Assembly: GCA_963810915.1 (NCBI GenBank)
Contig: CAWEPH010000004.1
Span: 124,001-188,000 of the forward strand
Origin: JAOUEA01 sp963810915
GTDB taxonomy: Bacteria; Actinomycetota; UBA4738; HRBIN12
Reading direction: 5' to 3'
Length of the DNA stretch: 64,000 nt
The translations under genes and the position numbers were made by a program. The notes beneath the pieces were generated by a model. That model was not told the origin of the DNA, searched no databases, and saw only the letters and a list, made by a program, of their open reading frames with translations. Positions 53,180 through 61,197 of this stretch are shown here, in pieces (positions within the stretch are counted from its first letter, which is position 1; every line of letters begins with the position of its first letter).

Positions 53180-54193
53180 CTATCGGGCCCGCTTCCCGGC
53201 TGCCCTTCGTCCCGGGTGGACGAGCACCGGGTGGCCGCCCGAGACGATCTCGACCGGGATCAGGCGTCCCCGTACCGCGCCGTCGGGCGTGACGACGACC
53301 TCGGCGATCGCCGTGGCCGACGAAGAGGGGCTCACGCGCGGCCAGACCAGGTTGCCCAGGCTGTAGAAGATGGGCCGGCCCATGTAGGTCTCCACCGGCT
53401 GGAGCCGATGCGGATGCGATCCGAAGATCACGTCCGCGCCTGCATCGATCATCCGGTGGGCTTGATCGACCTGGTAACCCCTCGGCCGGGCATCGAGCTC
53501 GACCCCCCAATGGATCATGACGACGACGATGTCTGCGGATGCCGCGGCGTCACGGACGCCCTGCAGCGCCAGCGCGAAATCGTGGCCGGCCGCCGTGCCG
53601 GGCTTGTCCAGGCCGGCCACCTCGTCGATCGGGTCGAGCACCTCGTCGACACCGACGACGGCGACCCGCCAGCCGTCGATCTGGAAGTCCGCCGCTCGCA
53701 GCGCGTCTGTGCGGTCGGAGCCGGCGCCGACCGGCACGAGGTCCGCGTCGCGGATCGCGCCCAGGGAGTCCATCAAGCCGGCCGGTCCGTCGTCGTACGC
53801 GTGATTGTTGGCCTGGCTCAGGACGTCGACCCCCGCGCGTTCAGCTGCCGGGAGGGCCTGAGGGTCGCATCGCAAGGGGAACGCCTTCGGTGCGGGATCC
53901 ACCACATCCGTCGCCGGGCATTCCAGGTTCACCATGGTGAGGTCGTCGCGACGGAACAACCCACCCAGCCCGCTCCAGGCCCAGCCGTACGCGTGTTCGC
54001 GGAACGCGGGGATCTGCGAAGGGTCGAGGCTCACGTCACCGGCTCCGTGGAGCACGAGCATGCCTCTCGTGCGCTCGCCCGGGGCGCCGGGAGAGCGCGG
54101 AGTGGCGACCATGCAGGAGGCGAGGGCGAGCGTCACGCTCGCCCCCGCCACCCATCGCCACACCCTCCGCGCGCGATCCGTCCCTGCGTGCAT
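53180..54193 (-). CDS. CapA-family lipoprotein
   Basis: A signal peptide ends in the lipobox LALASC (Cys at about 27). The mature protein shows the CapA metallophosphoesterase-like motifs: GAGDVSLD, MVNLECP, SQANNHAYDDGPAGL, VVVMIHWGVELDARP, FGSHPHRLQP and FYSLGNLVW. In poly-gamma-glutamate systems CapA anchors or exports the polymer, but no CapB or CapC genes are nearby, and many CapA proteins in actinobacteria occur alone with unknown roles. ATG 54193 is in position for the signal peptide. Confidence 0.85.
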   Translation of the reverse strand: MHAGTDRARRVWRWVAGASVTLALASCMVATPRSPGAPGERTRGMLVLHGAGDVSLDPSQIPAFREHAYGWAWSGLGGLFRRDDLTMVNLECPATDVVDPAPKAFPLRCDPQALPAAERAGVDVLSQANNHAYDDGPAGLMDSLGAIRDADLVPVGAGSDRTDALRAADFQIDGWRVAVVGVDEVLDPIDEVAGLDKPGTAAGHDFALALQGVRDAAASADIVVVMIHWGVELDARPRGYQVDQAHRMIDAGADVIFGSHPHRLQPVETYMGRPIFYSLGNLVWPRVSPSSSATAIAEVVVTPDGAVRGRLIPVEIVSGGHPVLVHPGRRAAGKRAR

Positions 54194-54213
54194 GTTCGCT
54201 CTCCGATCCGTGC

Positions 54214-54858
54214 TCAGCAGCCCGCGATCGCGACCAACTGGCGGATCCCGTCGATGACGCCGTCGGTCACCGAGATGTCGTAGTAGAAGGTGTCGGTGAA
54301 CGGTGTCGTCGCCGCGCGCAGCTGCGTGAGGCCGATCGTGCGATCAGGAGCCTCGCAGAGGCCGATCAGCTTGATGTGGGCGTCCGGGGCGACCGGCAGC
54401 GTCCGCAGCAGCGGGTTCTCGTTGCGGATGTAGACCGGGTCGTACCGCACGTCCCTCCAGTCCTTCCCATCCTCGACGGCCGCCTGATGCGCGTCCGCTC
54501 CGAAGAAGGTCTGCAGGACGTCCACGGTGACCGTTGCGCCGTCGATGTCGACCGCGCGGACGTACGTGGGGTAGACGCCGTCGGCCAGCGCGTTCGGGTC
54601 CATCGTGGGCTCGGACGCGGGCGAGGGTTGCGTGTGGGTCGGCCGCGGGGAAGGCCGCGACAACCCGACCGGGACCACCTGCGGGGCGAGCGTGGCCGCG
54701 ATGCCCGGATCGGACATCGCCTGCGTGGGCGACGCACCGGCGAGCAGCGCGTGGACGCCCGCGACACCTAGTCCCAGCACGAGGGCTCCCGTGACGAACG
54801 CGGCGATGCCGCGTCGCGTGCGGTGTGTCGCCGGCCGATCGATCCGACGATCCTTCAT
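54214..54858 (-). CDS. Membrane-anchored hypothetical protein
   Basis: The 214-residue product has a basic N-terminus, one span (about 18-38), a Pro/Ser/Thr-rich linker (about 45-85) and a globular extracellular domain with TYVRAVDIDGATVTVDVLQT and an acidic DVRYDPVYIRNEN stretch. AGGAGGAGG precedes ATG 54858. No enzymatic motif is seen. It starts an apparent operon with the CapA-like lipoprotein and the serine hydrolase, all on the minus strand with short gaps (20 and 9 bases). Confidence 0.7.
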   Translation of the reverse strand: MKDRRIDRPATHRTRRGIAAFVTGALVLGLGVAGVHALLAGASPTQAMSDPGIAATLAPQVVPVGLSRPSPRPTHTQPSPASEPTMDPNALADGVYPTYVRAVDIDGATVTVDVLQTFFGADAHQAAVEDGKDWRDVRYDPVYIRNENPLLRTLPVAPDAHIKLIGLCEAPDRTIGLTQLRAATTPFTDTFYYDISVTDGVIDGIRQLVAIAGC

Positions 54859-55000
54859 GATGTCGCCTCCTCCTGGGGTCCCGGTGGTGGCCCGGTCGGG
54901 CGCCTCCTGATCCCTACGAGACGATCATGCGCGGGGGGCGGTCCCGATCCCATCCCCGTCGAGCGACGCTTCCGTCGTGCGGGGATAGGGTTCCGTCATC

Positions 55001-55661
55001 ATGGGTGACATGCCCCCTACGGATCCGGCCGGCGAACGTGACGAGCGCCCGGGCGACGACCACCTCGAGATGTGGGTCGGGAGCACCCGTGACCGGATCC
55101 CGCTGCGCGGCGAACCCGTCACGATCGGTCAGTTGCCGACGAACGACGTCCCCCTGCCGTTCGACCGCACGGTCTCGCGCGTGCACTGCATCCTCGAGCT
55201 CGTGGCCTCGCGATGGTGCGTCCGGGATCTCTCGTCGCGGAACGGGACCTTCGTGAACGGCGAGCGGATCTGGGGACAGCTCCCGCTTCGTACGGGGGAC
55301 GAGATCCGCGTCGGGAGCGTCCGGTTCGTCGCGCGGCTGGGCGACGAGGTCGCCCGCGGCGACGAGACGGTCGGAGCGGAGACCGGGCCCGACCCTCACC
55401 CGGCGCGAGCACGAGGTGCTGGTCGCGCTCTGCAGCCCGATGTTCTCCGGAGACGTGTTCCGCGAGCCGGCCTCGACCCGGCAGATCGCGGCCGACCTCG
55501 TGGTCACGGAGGCCGCCGTCAAGCAGCACCTCTCGCGGCTCTACGACAAGTTCGGCATCTACGAGCAGGAAGGACGCCGGGCGCGCCTGGCCAACGAGGC
55601 GATCCGGCGGGGCGCGGTGAGCACGGCGGAGATCGTCCGAGGACGATCCCGGGAGGAGTAG
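55001..55661 (+). CDS. FHA-domain regulator with C-terminal HTH (frameshifted)
   Basis: The N-terminal FHA domain (about residues 22-110) has the phosphothreonine-binding pattern VTIGQLPTNDVPLPFDRTVS, RVHC, and LSSRNGTFVNGERI. Past one extra base near 55385 the other frame continues LTRREHEVLVALCSPM and then a LuxR/winged-helix-like segment (STRQIAADLVVTEAAVKQHL, LYDKFGIYE) to a TAG at 55661. About 220 residues result. Binding to phosphothreonine plus DNA-binding HTH suggests that the adjacent Ser/Thr kinase controls this regulator. TAGGGT at 54986-54991 lies nine bases before ATG 55001. Confidence 0.78.
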
Positions 55662-55668
55662 CGTCCCG

Positions 55669-57216
55669 GTGACTCACCCGGGACGTCCTTTGGACGATGA
55701 TGCATGGGTGGACACCGATCGGATCGTAGGGACGGAGGTCGCCGGCTACGCGATCGAGTCGGTGTTGGGCCGCGGCGCGATGGGCGTGGTGTATGTCGCG
55801 CGTGAGCGATCGCCCGCGCGCAACGTGGCCCTGAAGCTCATCACCCCCGCGTTCGCCGGCGATGAGGTGTTCCGGGAGCGCTTCCTTCGCGAGGCGACGG
55901 CCGCTGCCGCGATCGAGCATCCCAACATCCTTCCCGTCTACGCCGTGGGTGAGTCCGACGGCATCCTCTACATGGCGATGCGCCTGGTCCCCGGTCTCGA
56001 CCTCCGGGAGATCCTGGGTGGCGCCGGCCAGCTCGCGCTCGACCGGGCCGTGCGGATCGTCGGACAGGTCGGTGACGCGCTCGACGCGGCCCACGCTCGC
56101 GGCCTGGTCCATCGGGACGTGAAGCCCGCGAACGTCTTGGTCACCTCCCGTCCAGACGCGGACGACGGCGACTTCTGCTACCTGACGGACTTCGGGGTGA
56201 GCACCTGGACGGCGTCCTCAGCGGCGACGATCACGATGACGGGACAGCTGATCGGGACGGCGAACTACGTGGCCCCCGAGCAGATCGAGGGGGAGCGCGT
56301 CGACGGGCGAGCCGATCAGTACGCCCTGGGGTGCGTGCTGTACGAGTGCCTCACGGGCCGGCCGCCGTTCAGCGGGCGGAGCCCCGCCGCCATCTTGTAT
56401 GCCCACCTCCACGAGCAGGCAACGTCGCCGAGCTCGCTGCGACCCGGGATGCCGCCCGGCGTAGATGCGGTCGTCGCGCGCGCGATCGAGAAGGACCCGG
56501 GAGAGCGGTACCCATCGTGTCGCGCGTTGACCCAGGACCTCCGGGCGGCGCTGGCGGGTGAGCCCAGGGTGCCTGCGAGGGTTCCGCCAACGGTCGCACC
56601 CCATCGGGCTTCCGCCTCCCGCGCGCGCCGGCGCTCGATGTGGATCAGAGGAGCCGCAGTGGGCGCGATCCTCGTCGTCGTCCTCGCGGGGCTGGCGTTC
56701 GTCGGCCTGCGCGATCACGGAGCCGGGGCGAGCGCGCCGCCGTCCGTGCCGCCTCAGCTGATCCGCGACGGCGTGCAGGTGACCGCGAGCGAGACGGCGC
56801 CGTCCTCGACCGATGCGGCCGGGAACCCCGTCACGTACGTCCCGGCGAACGTGATCGACGGCGACGTGGAGACCGCATGGCGAACGCCCGGCGACGGTCA
56901 CGACGTGACGGTCACGCTGATCTTCGACAACCCGATCGACGTCGTCCGGATCGGGCTGATCCCCGGATACGCGAAGACCGATCCCGTGACCGGCGCCAAC
57001 CGGTTCCTCCAGGATCGGATCATCGACACGGTCGTCTATCAGATCCCTGGGCTGCCGAACACGCCGCAGACGTTCAAGCCGCTCCCGTTCGCGCAGTTCG
57101 TCCGACTGCATGCGACGACCTCGCGGATCACGGTGAAGATCGTCAAGACGTCGGCCTCGGGAGGACTCGACTACACCGCGATCTCCGAGATCTACGTGTA
57201 CGGCTATCGGCAGTAA
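55669..57216 (+). CDS. PknB-like Ser/Thr kinase with extracellular discoidin-like domain
   Basis: The kinase has a Gly-rich loop GRGAMG (34-39), Lys56 in VALKLI, catalytic HRD (148-150) in HRDVKPANVLV, DFG (174-176) and APEQIEG in the activation segment. A Pro/Arg-rich juxtamembrane stretch leads to one span (about 326-346), then an extracellular beta-rich domain with ASETAPSSTDAAGNPVTYVP and VIDGDVETAWRTPG, as in NADase-type glycan-binding/discoidin-like domains. GTG 55669 starts seven bases after the FHA regulator, so both are in one operon. The kinase probably senses a cell-surface or extracellular ligand and phosphorylates the FHA protein or its targets. Confidence 0.88.
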   Translation: MTHPGRPLDDDAWVDTDRIVGTEVAGYAIESVLGRGAMGVVYVARERSPARNVALKLITPAFAGDEVFRERFLREATAAAAIEHPNILPVYAVGESDGILYMAMRLVPGLDLREILGGAGQLALDRAVRIVGQVGDALDAAHARGLVHRDVKPANVLVTSRPDADDGDFCYLTDFGVSTWTASSAATITMTGQLIGTANYVAPEQIEGERVDGRADQYALGCVLYECLTGRPPFSGRSPAAILYAHLHEQATSPSSLRPGMPPGVDAVVARAIEKDPGERYPSCRALTQDLRAALAGEPRVPARVPPTVAPHRASASRARRRSMWIRGAAVGAILVVVLAGLAFVGLRDHGAGASAPPSVPPQLIRDGVQVTASETAPSSTDAAGNPVTYVPANVIDGDVETAWRTPGDGHDVTVTLIFDNPIDVVRIGLIPGYAKTDPVTGANRFLQDRIIDTVVYQIPGLPNTPQTFKPLPFAQFVRLHATTSRITVKIVKTSASGGLDYTAISEIYVYGYRQ

Positions 57217-57246
57217 CGCGCGACCTCGAAGGCTCGAGCAGGTCTC

Positions 57247-57649
57247 CTACCTGGACGCGATCTGGACGCTTTCCGCCTTCGGCGTGATGAAGCTCTCGTG
57301 CCCGTCCGCCCACCGCACCCAGTAGCTGATGCTGAGCTCGCCGCGCACGATCTTGATGACCTCGCCCTCGCGCGGCGGGGTGCCCACGTGCGCGGAGTCG
57401 ATCAGGATGACGTCGCCGCGCTTGGGCGTGCGTCCTGGGCTTGGCCGGCGTCTTCTTCGCGACACTCTTCTTCGCGACACTCTTCTTCGCGACACTCTTC
57501 TTCGCGACACTCTTCTTCGCGACACTCTTCTTCGCGACACTCTTCTTCGCGACACTCTTCTTCGCGACACTCTTCTTCGCGACACTCTTCTTCGCGACAC
57601 TCTTCTTCGCGACACTCTTCTTCGCTGAGGGCTGCTTGGCTGCCATCAT
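57247..57649 (-). CDS. DUF1918 protein with N-terminal KKSVA repeats (frameshifted)
   Basis: ATG 57649, behind AGGAGGCGAC, opens with MMAAKQPSA and then eleven KKSVA units plus KKTPAKP, a Lys-rich histone H1/HU-tail-like region. After one extra base near 57425-57440 another frame gives the DUF1918 domain: TPKRGDVILIDSAHVGTPPR, GEVIKIV and YWVRWADGHESF. The corrected product is about 134 residues. The tail should bind nucleic acid or anchor the protein near DNA; the DUF1918 beta-barrel is uncharacterised. The repeat DNA is perfectly uniform, see the repeat entry. Confidence 0.8.
57453..57617 (-). repeat. Perfect 15-bp tandem repeat, eleven copies
   Basis: The unit TTCTTCGCGACACTC (plus-strand sense) occurs eleven times head to tail from 57453 to 57617 without a single mismatch. 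On the minus strand it encodes KKSVA. Absence of any third-position drift implies recent expansion by slippage, so copy number is likely variable between strains and vulnerable to assembly collapse. Confidence 0.95.
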
Positions 57650-57815
57650 GTCGCCTCCTTCGTGGCCACCGAACTCGTCGTCCGCTCTCGACCTCGAACC
57701 CAACGCTACTCGGTCCTCGCCTACCGCGCGGCCGAGCTCGTGGCGGGTCCGTCGGCCGACCGGTGTACGTCGGCGGCTGGATCACCGATGACCAGACCAC
57801 TACTCGGCACACTCG

Positions 57816-58418
57816 CTAGGGCATACCGCGGGTGATCGTGGCGCGCCAGGCCTGCGCCTCGCCCTCCGGCAGGTTCGTCGCGAACGTCGGTGGCGACGAT
57901 CTCGTCGATGTCCCACCCGTCGGCGAACGCGTCGCGCAGCTCCGCTGCGTCACGCGGCGCGGTCCCACGGGCCCGGGCTGGCGATCGCTGAAGCAGAGCA
58001 GGTGCAACGTGCCGGCGGGCTCGAGCGCGGAGGCCAGGCTCGCCACGTAAGCCGGCCGCTCGTCGTCGTCGAAGACGTGGAAGACCCCACAGTCGAGCGC
58101 GGTGCGGAAGCGTCGGTCGAGCGCACCGAGCGAGAACGCGTCGGCGACCAGGAACTCCACGCTCGAACCGCGATCGAGGGCCTTCGCGCGCGCCTGTTCG
58201 ATGGCGCGTGGCGCAGCGTCGACACCCACCACCTCGGACCCACGTGAGGACAGCTCGAGCGCGTTCTCTCCGGTGCCGCACCCGACGTCGATGACGGGTC
58301 CCGTGAATCCGCCGGCATCGGCGATCCGCACCACCTCGGGCTGGGCCCGTCCGATGTCCCACGGCGGGACACCCAGGTAGCTGTCGTCGAACCCACGGTG
58401 ATCGGGCTGATCGGACAT
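57816..58418 (-). CDS. Class I SAM-dependent methyltransferase (two compensating frameshifts)
   Basis: The protein starts SDQPDHRGFDDSYLGVPPWD and has SAM motif I in VIDVGCGTGENALELS, the acidic loop VVGVDAAPRAIEQA, DCGVFHVFDDDE and LLCFSDRQPGP, typical of thiopurine/thiol-methyltransferase-like enzymes. Between about 57955 and 57898 the reading frame is displaced: the neighbouring frame gives AELRDAFADGWDIDEIVATD there, and the original frame resumes at FATNLPEGEAQAWRATITRG. Two opposite indels thus leave the frame open but replace about 19 residues. Length is 200 residues. Substrate unknown. Confidence 0.75.
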   Translation of the reverse strand: MSDQPDHRGFDDSYLGVPPWDIGRAQPEVVRIADAGGFTGPVIDVGCGTGENALELSSRGSEVVGVDAAPRAIEQARAKALDRGSSVEFLVADAFSLGALDRRFRTALDCGVFHVFDDDERPAYVASLASALEPAGTLHLLCFSDRQPGPVGPRRVTQRSCATRSPTGGTSTRSSPPTFATNLPEGEAQAWRATITRGMP

Positions 58419-58497
58419 CCACCTATCCTGTCATCGGAGCCCGGAACGCGTGAGCCGCGGCCTCGTTGGGCCGCTCGAGCCAGCAAGGAGTCCTGAC

Positions 58498-59457
58498 GTG
58501 CCGCATCTCGGACTGCAACTGCCCAGCTTCACCTTCCCCGACGTCCCCGACGATCACCTCTTCGAGCGGATCGCCGAGATCGCCGTCACGGCCGAGGAGG
58601 CGGGGTTCGATTCCTTCTGGGTGATGGACCACTACCACCAGATCGCGAACATCGGGCCCGTGACCGACCCGATGCTCGAGGCCTACACGCTGCTCGGCGG
58701 CGTCGCGGCACGTACGTCCCGGATCCAGCTCGGCGCGATGGTCACCGGCGTCACGTACCGCAACCCGGCGTTCCTCGCCAAGGTCGTCACGACGCTCGAC
58801 GTCATCTCCGCGGGGCGCGCGATCCTGGGGATCGGCGCCGCGTGGAACGAGGAGGAGTCGCGCGCCTACGGCTATCCCTGGCCGCCCGTCGCCGAGCGGT
58901 TCGAGCGCCTCGAGGACGCGCTGCGGATCTGTCGCTCGATGTTCACCCAGCCCGAGTCGACGCTGCAGGGGACGACCCATCACGTGGAGGGCGCGCTCAA
59001 CATCCCCCAGCCGGTGCGCCCCGGCGGTCCACCGATCCTCGTCGGCGGAGGGGGCGAGCGGAAGACGCTGCGGCTCACGGCGCGCTACGCCGACATGTGG
59101 AACGGATTCGGCGACCTGGAGACGATCCGGCACAAGCTGAGCGTGCTCGCGGAGCACTGCGACGCCGAGGGGCGTGACCGATCCGAGATCGTCGCGACGC
59201 GCCTGGGGACGCTCATCGTGGGGGAGACCGCCGACGACGCCGAGCGCCGACGTGCCGCGTGGCAGGAGGCGCGGGGCGTCGCCGACGCGGACGTGGCGAT
59301 GCGCCTCGTCTGGGGCGATCGCGAAGCCGTGGCCGAACGGGCGCGCGCATTCCTCGACGCCGGACTCCAGGGCCTCGTCTTCAACATGCCGGCGGGCTCG
59401 ACCGTGGAGGACGTGGGGCGTGCCGGCGAAGCGCTGAGCCTCCTGAGAGGAACCTAG
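58498..59457 (+). CDS. LLM-class (F420-dependent-type) oxidoreductase
   Basis: The 319-residue protein is a luciferase-like monooxygenase of the TIM-barrel F420 family: LGLQLPSFTFPDVPDDHLFE at the start, FDSFWVMDHYHQI, RIQLGAMVTGVTYRNPAFLAK, RAILGIGAAWNEEESRAYG and RPGGPPILVGGGGERKTLRL. These match the F420-dependent subgroup typical of actinobacteria rather than FMN-dependent alkanal oxygenases. GTG 58498 has CAAGGAG nine bases upstream and aligns with the first strand; a GTG 48 bases earlier is less likely. The substrate cannot be told. Confidence 0.88.
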   Translation: MPHLGLQLPSFTFPDVPDDHLFERIAEIAVTAEEAGFDSFWVMDHYHQIANIGPVTDPMLEAYTLLGGVAARTSRIQLGAMVTGVTYRNPAFLAKVVTTLDVISAGRAILGIGAAWNEEESRAYGYPWPPVAERFERLEDALRICRSMFTQPESTLQGTTHHVEGALNIPQPVRPGGPPILVGGGGERKTLRLTARYADMWNGFGDLETIRHKLSVLAEHCDAEGRDRSEIVATRLGTLIVGETADDAERRRAAWQEARGVADADVAMRLVWGDREAVAERARAFLDAGLQGLVFNMPAGSTVEDVGRAGEALSLLRGT

Positions 59458-59515
59458 TCGCCCGGGTTCCGCGGTCTAGATTCGCCTCCTCCCTGCCCGG
59501 TCGTCTGCGAGGTGG

Positions 59516-60512
59516 CTAGAAGACCCGCGTCGCGACCTCCGCAGGTGCCTCGAGCAGCGAGATCAACTCGTCGTCGAGCTTCACGAGCGTGACGGAGCAG
59601 CCCGCCATGTCGAGGGACGTGCAGTACTCGCCGACGTAGCTGCGACCCACGCTGATCCCTCGCGACGCGAGCTGGTCGTGGGCGCGGCCAAAGAGCAGGT
59701 AGAGCTCACTGATGGGTGTGCCACCGAGCCCGTTGATCATCAAGGCGACGTTGTCGCCCTTCTGGAACGGGAGGTCCGAGGCGGTGGCCTCCACGAGCTC
59801 GTCGACGATGGTGTTGGCGTCGGCGAGCTTCTCGCGGCGTCGGCCGGGCTCGCCGTGGATGCCCACTCCCATCTCCATCTCGTCGTCGCCGAGCTCGAAC
59901 AGCGGAGATCCCTTCGCCGGAGGGGTACAAGACGTGAGGGCCATGCCCATCGTGCGGGTGACCGAGTTGACCCGCTCGCCCAACTTGACGAGGTCGTCAA
60001 GCTCAGCGCCCATTCTCCGACGCCGCTCCGATCGCCTTGATCACGAAGAAGTTGCCGGCCACGCCGCGACGCCCGACGGTCCAGGTGGAGTCCTTCACGG
60101 CGACGTCGTCGTCCACGATCACGGTGCCGATGCGGATCCCCTCGGCGTCGGCCATCTCGGCGCCCATCTCGAACGCCATCCGGTCGCCCGTGTAGTTGTT
60201 GATCAGGTGAAGGACGCCCTTGGCGGAGTTGAGCAGCTTGGTGGTCTCCAGCACATAGTCCATGGGCGGCGCAGCGAAGACGTCGCCCGGGCAGGCTGCG
60301 TCCAGCATGCCCTTGCCCACGATCATCACGTGTGCGGGCTCGTGCCCGGATCCCGAGCCCTGCACGATCGAGACCTTCGCGTCGTTGGGGGCATCGGTCC
60401 GCATGATCAGGTTGTACTCCGGCACGTACTTGAGCGTGTCCGGATTGGCGAGCGCGATCCCCTTGAGCATCTCGGGGACGAACTCCTTCGGATCGTTGAC
60501 GAACTTCTTCAC
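59516..60512 (-). CDS. dhaK: Dihydroxyacetone kinase subunit DhaK (frameshifted)
   Basis: From GTG 60512 (behind AGGAGGAGG) the first 168 residues include VQGSGSGHEPAHV (His57, substrate pocket) and NNYTGDRMAFEMG (Asp110). The frame then stops at TGA 60003-60005, while an overlapping frame from the ATG at 60013 gives ELDDLVKLGERVNSVTRTMG, GVGIHGEPG (His219, which binds the ketone covalently as a hemiaminal) and a C-terminus. Removing one G in the GGG at about 60009-60011 makes one 332-residue DhaK. It binds dihydroxyacetone or a related ketose and transfers phosphate with DhaL. It is the last gene of the aldolase-HAD-DhaL-DhaK operon. No DhaM is present in the window. Confidence 0.85.
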
Positions 60513-60537
60513 GGCGATCTCCTCCTCCTGATCAGCC

Positions 60538-61179
60538 TTACTCGTCGGCGGCCCACGCGTCGGCGATCTGTTCGAACATGAGTGCGACGGCGATCGCGCC
60601 CGCGTCCAGCGTGCCGATGCTGCGCTCACCCGTGTACGCGGCCCGGCCGCGCTTCGCGATCATCTCCTTGGTCGCCTCCGCGCGCTCGCGCGCGACGACG
60701 GCCGCCTTGCGGATCGCGACGGTCGCGGTGTCGCCGTCTCCGAGCGCCGTTTCCAGCTCGTCGACGGCCGGCTGGAGCGCGTCCAGCAGCGTCTTGTCAC
60801 CGAGGTCCGAGTTCCCCCGCTTCTTGATGCCCTCGATCGACGCCCTGAGCATCGCGATCACGTCCTCGGACGAGAGCTCCGTCTTGTCGGCGGCCACGGC
60901 CCCCGCGCGAAGGAACCCCGTGCCCCACAACGGACCGGAGGTTCCACCCACGCGGCTGGTGATCACGACCGCGATCTTCTTCAGGAACGTCCCGATGTCC
61001 GCGCGGTCGAAGGCATCGAAGTCCGCGAGGACCAACTCGAAGCCTCGTGCCATCGAATACCCGAAGTCCCCGTCGCCTACGACCGCGTCGAGTTCGCCGA
61101 AGTACGTCTCGTTGTCGACCGCTGTCTGCGCGATCGTTCTCACGACCAACTCCACACCTTCAAAGCTCGAGTCCGCCAT
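60538..61179 (-). CDS. dhaL: Dihydroxyacetone kinase subunit DhaL
   Basis: The 213-residue protein has the DhaL nucleotide/magnesium motif in DAVVGDGDFGYSMARGF with its clustered Asp residues, GGTSGPLWGTGFLRAG as the phosphate loop, and a C-terminal ALGDGDTATVAIRKAAVVAR and GRAAYTGERSIGTLDAGAIA. ATG 61179 is preferred (GGGAGG upstream); a GTG two codons earlier is possible. It lies 18 bases after the HAD gene and 25 bases before dhaK, on the same transcript. The order DhaL before DhaK is inverted relative to common dha operons. Confidence 0.9.
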   Translation of the reverse strand: MADSSFEGVELVVRTIAQTAVDNETYFGELDAVVGDGDFGYSMARGFELVLADFDAFDRADIGTFLKKIAVVITSRVGGTSGPLWGTGFLRAGAVAADKTELSSEDVIAMLRASIEGIKKRGNSDLGDKTLLDALQPAVDELETALGDGDTATVAIRKAAVVARERAEATKEMIAKRGRAAYTGERSIGTLDAGAIAVALMFEQIADAWAADE

Positions 61180-61197
61180 CCACACCTCCCTGATCGC

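Noticed and set aside
57453..57617. CRISPR array
   Set aside because: Units are contiguous 15-bp repeats with no spacers, and no cas gene is nearby.
57441..57791. Plus-strand repeat frame reading FFATL units, resembling a membrane helix repeat
   Set aside because: It is the complement of the KKSVA repeat; the minus strand has a ribosome binding site, start codon and a recognised domain, the plus strand has none.
59516..60013. Separate second DhaK gene with its own ATG
   Set aside because: The ATG lies inside the first half and the two pieces join exactly by removing one G, so one frameshifted gene is the simpler reading.
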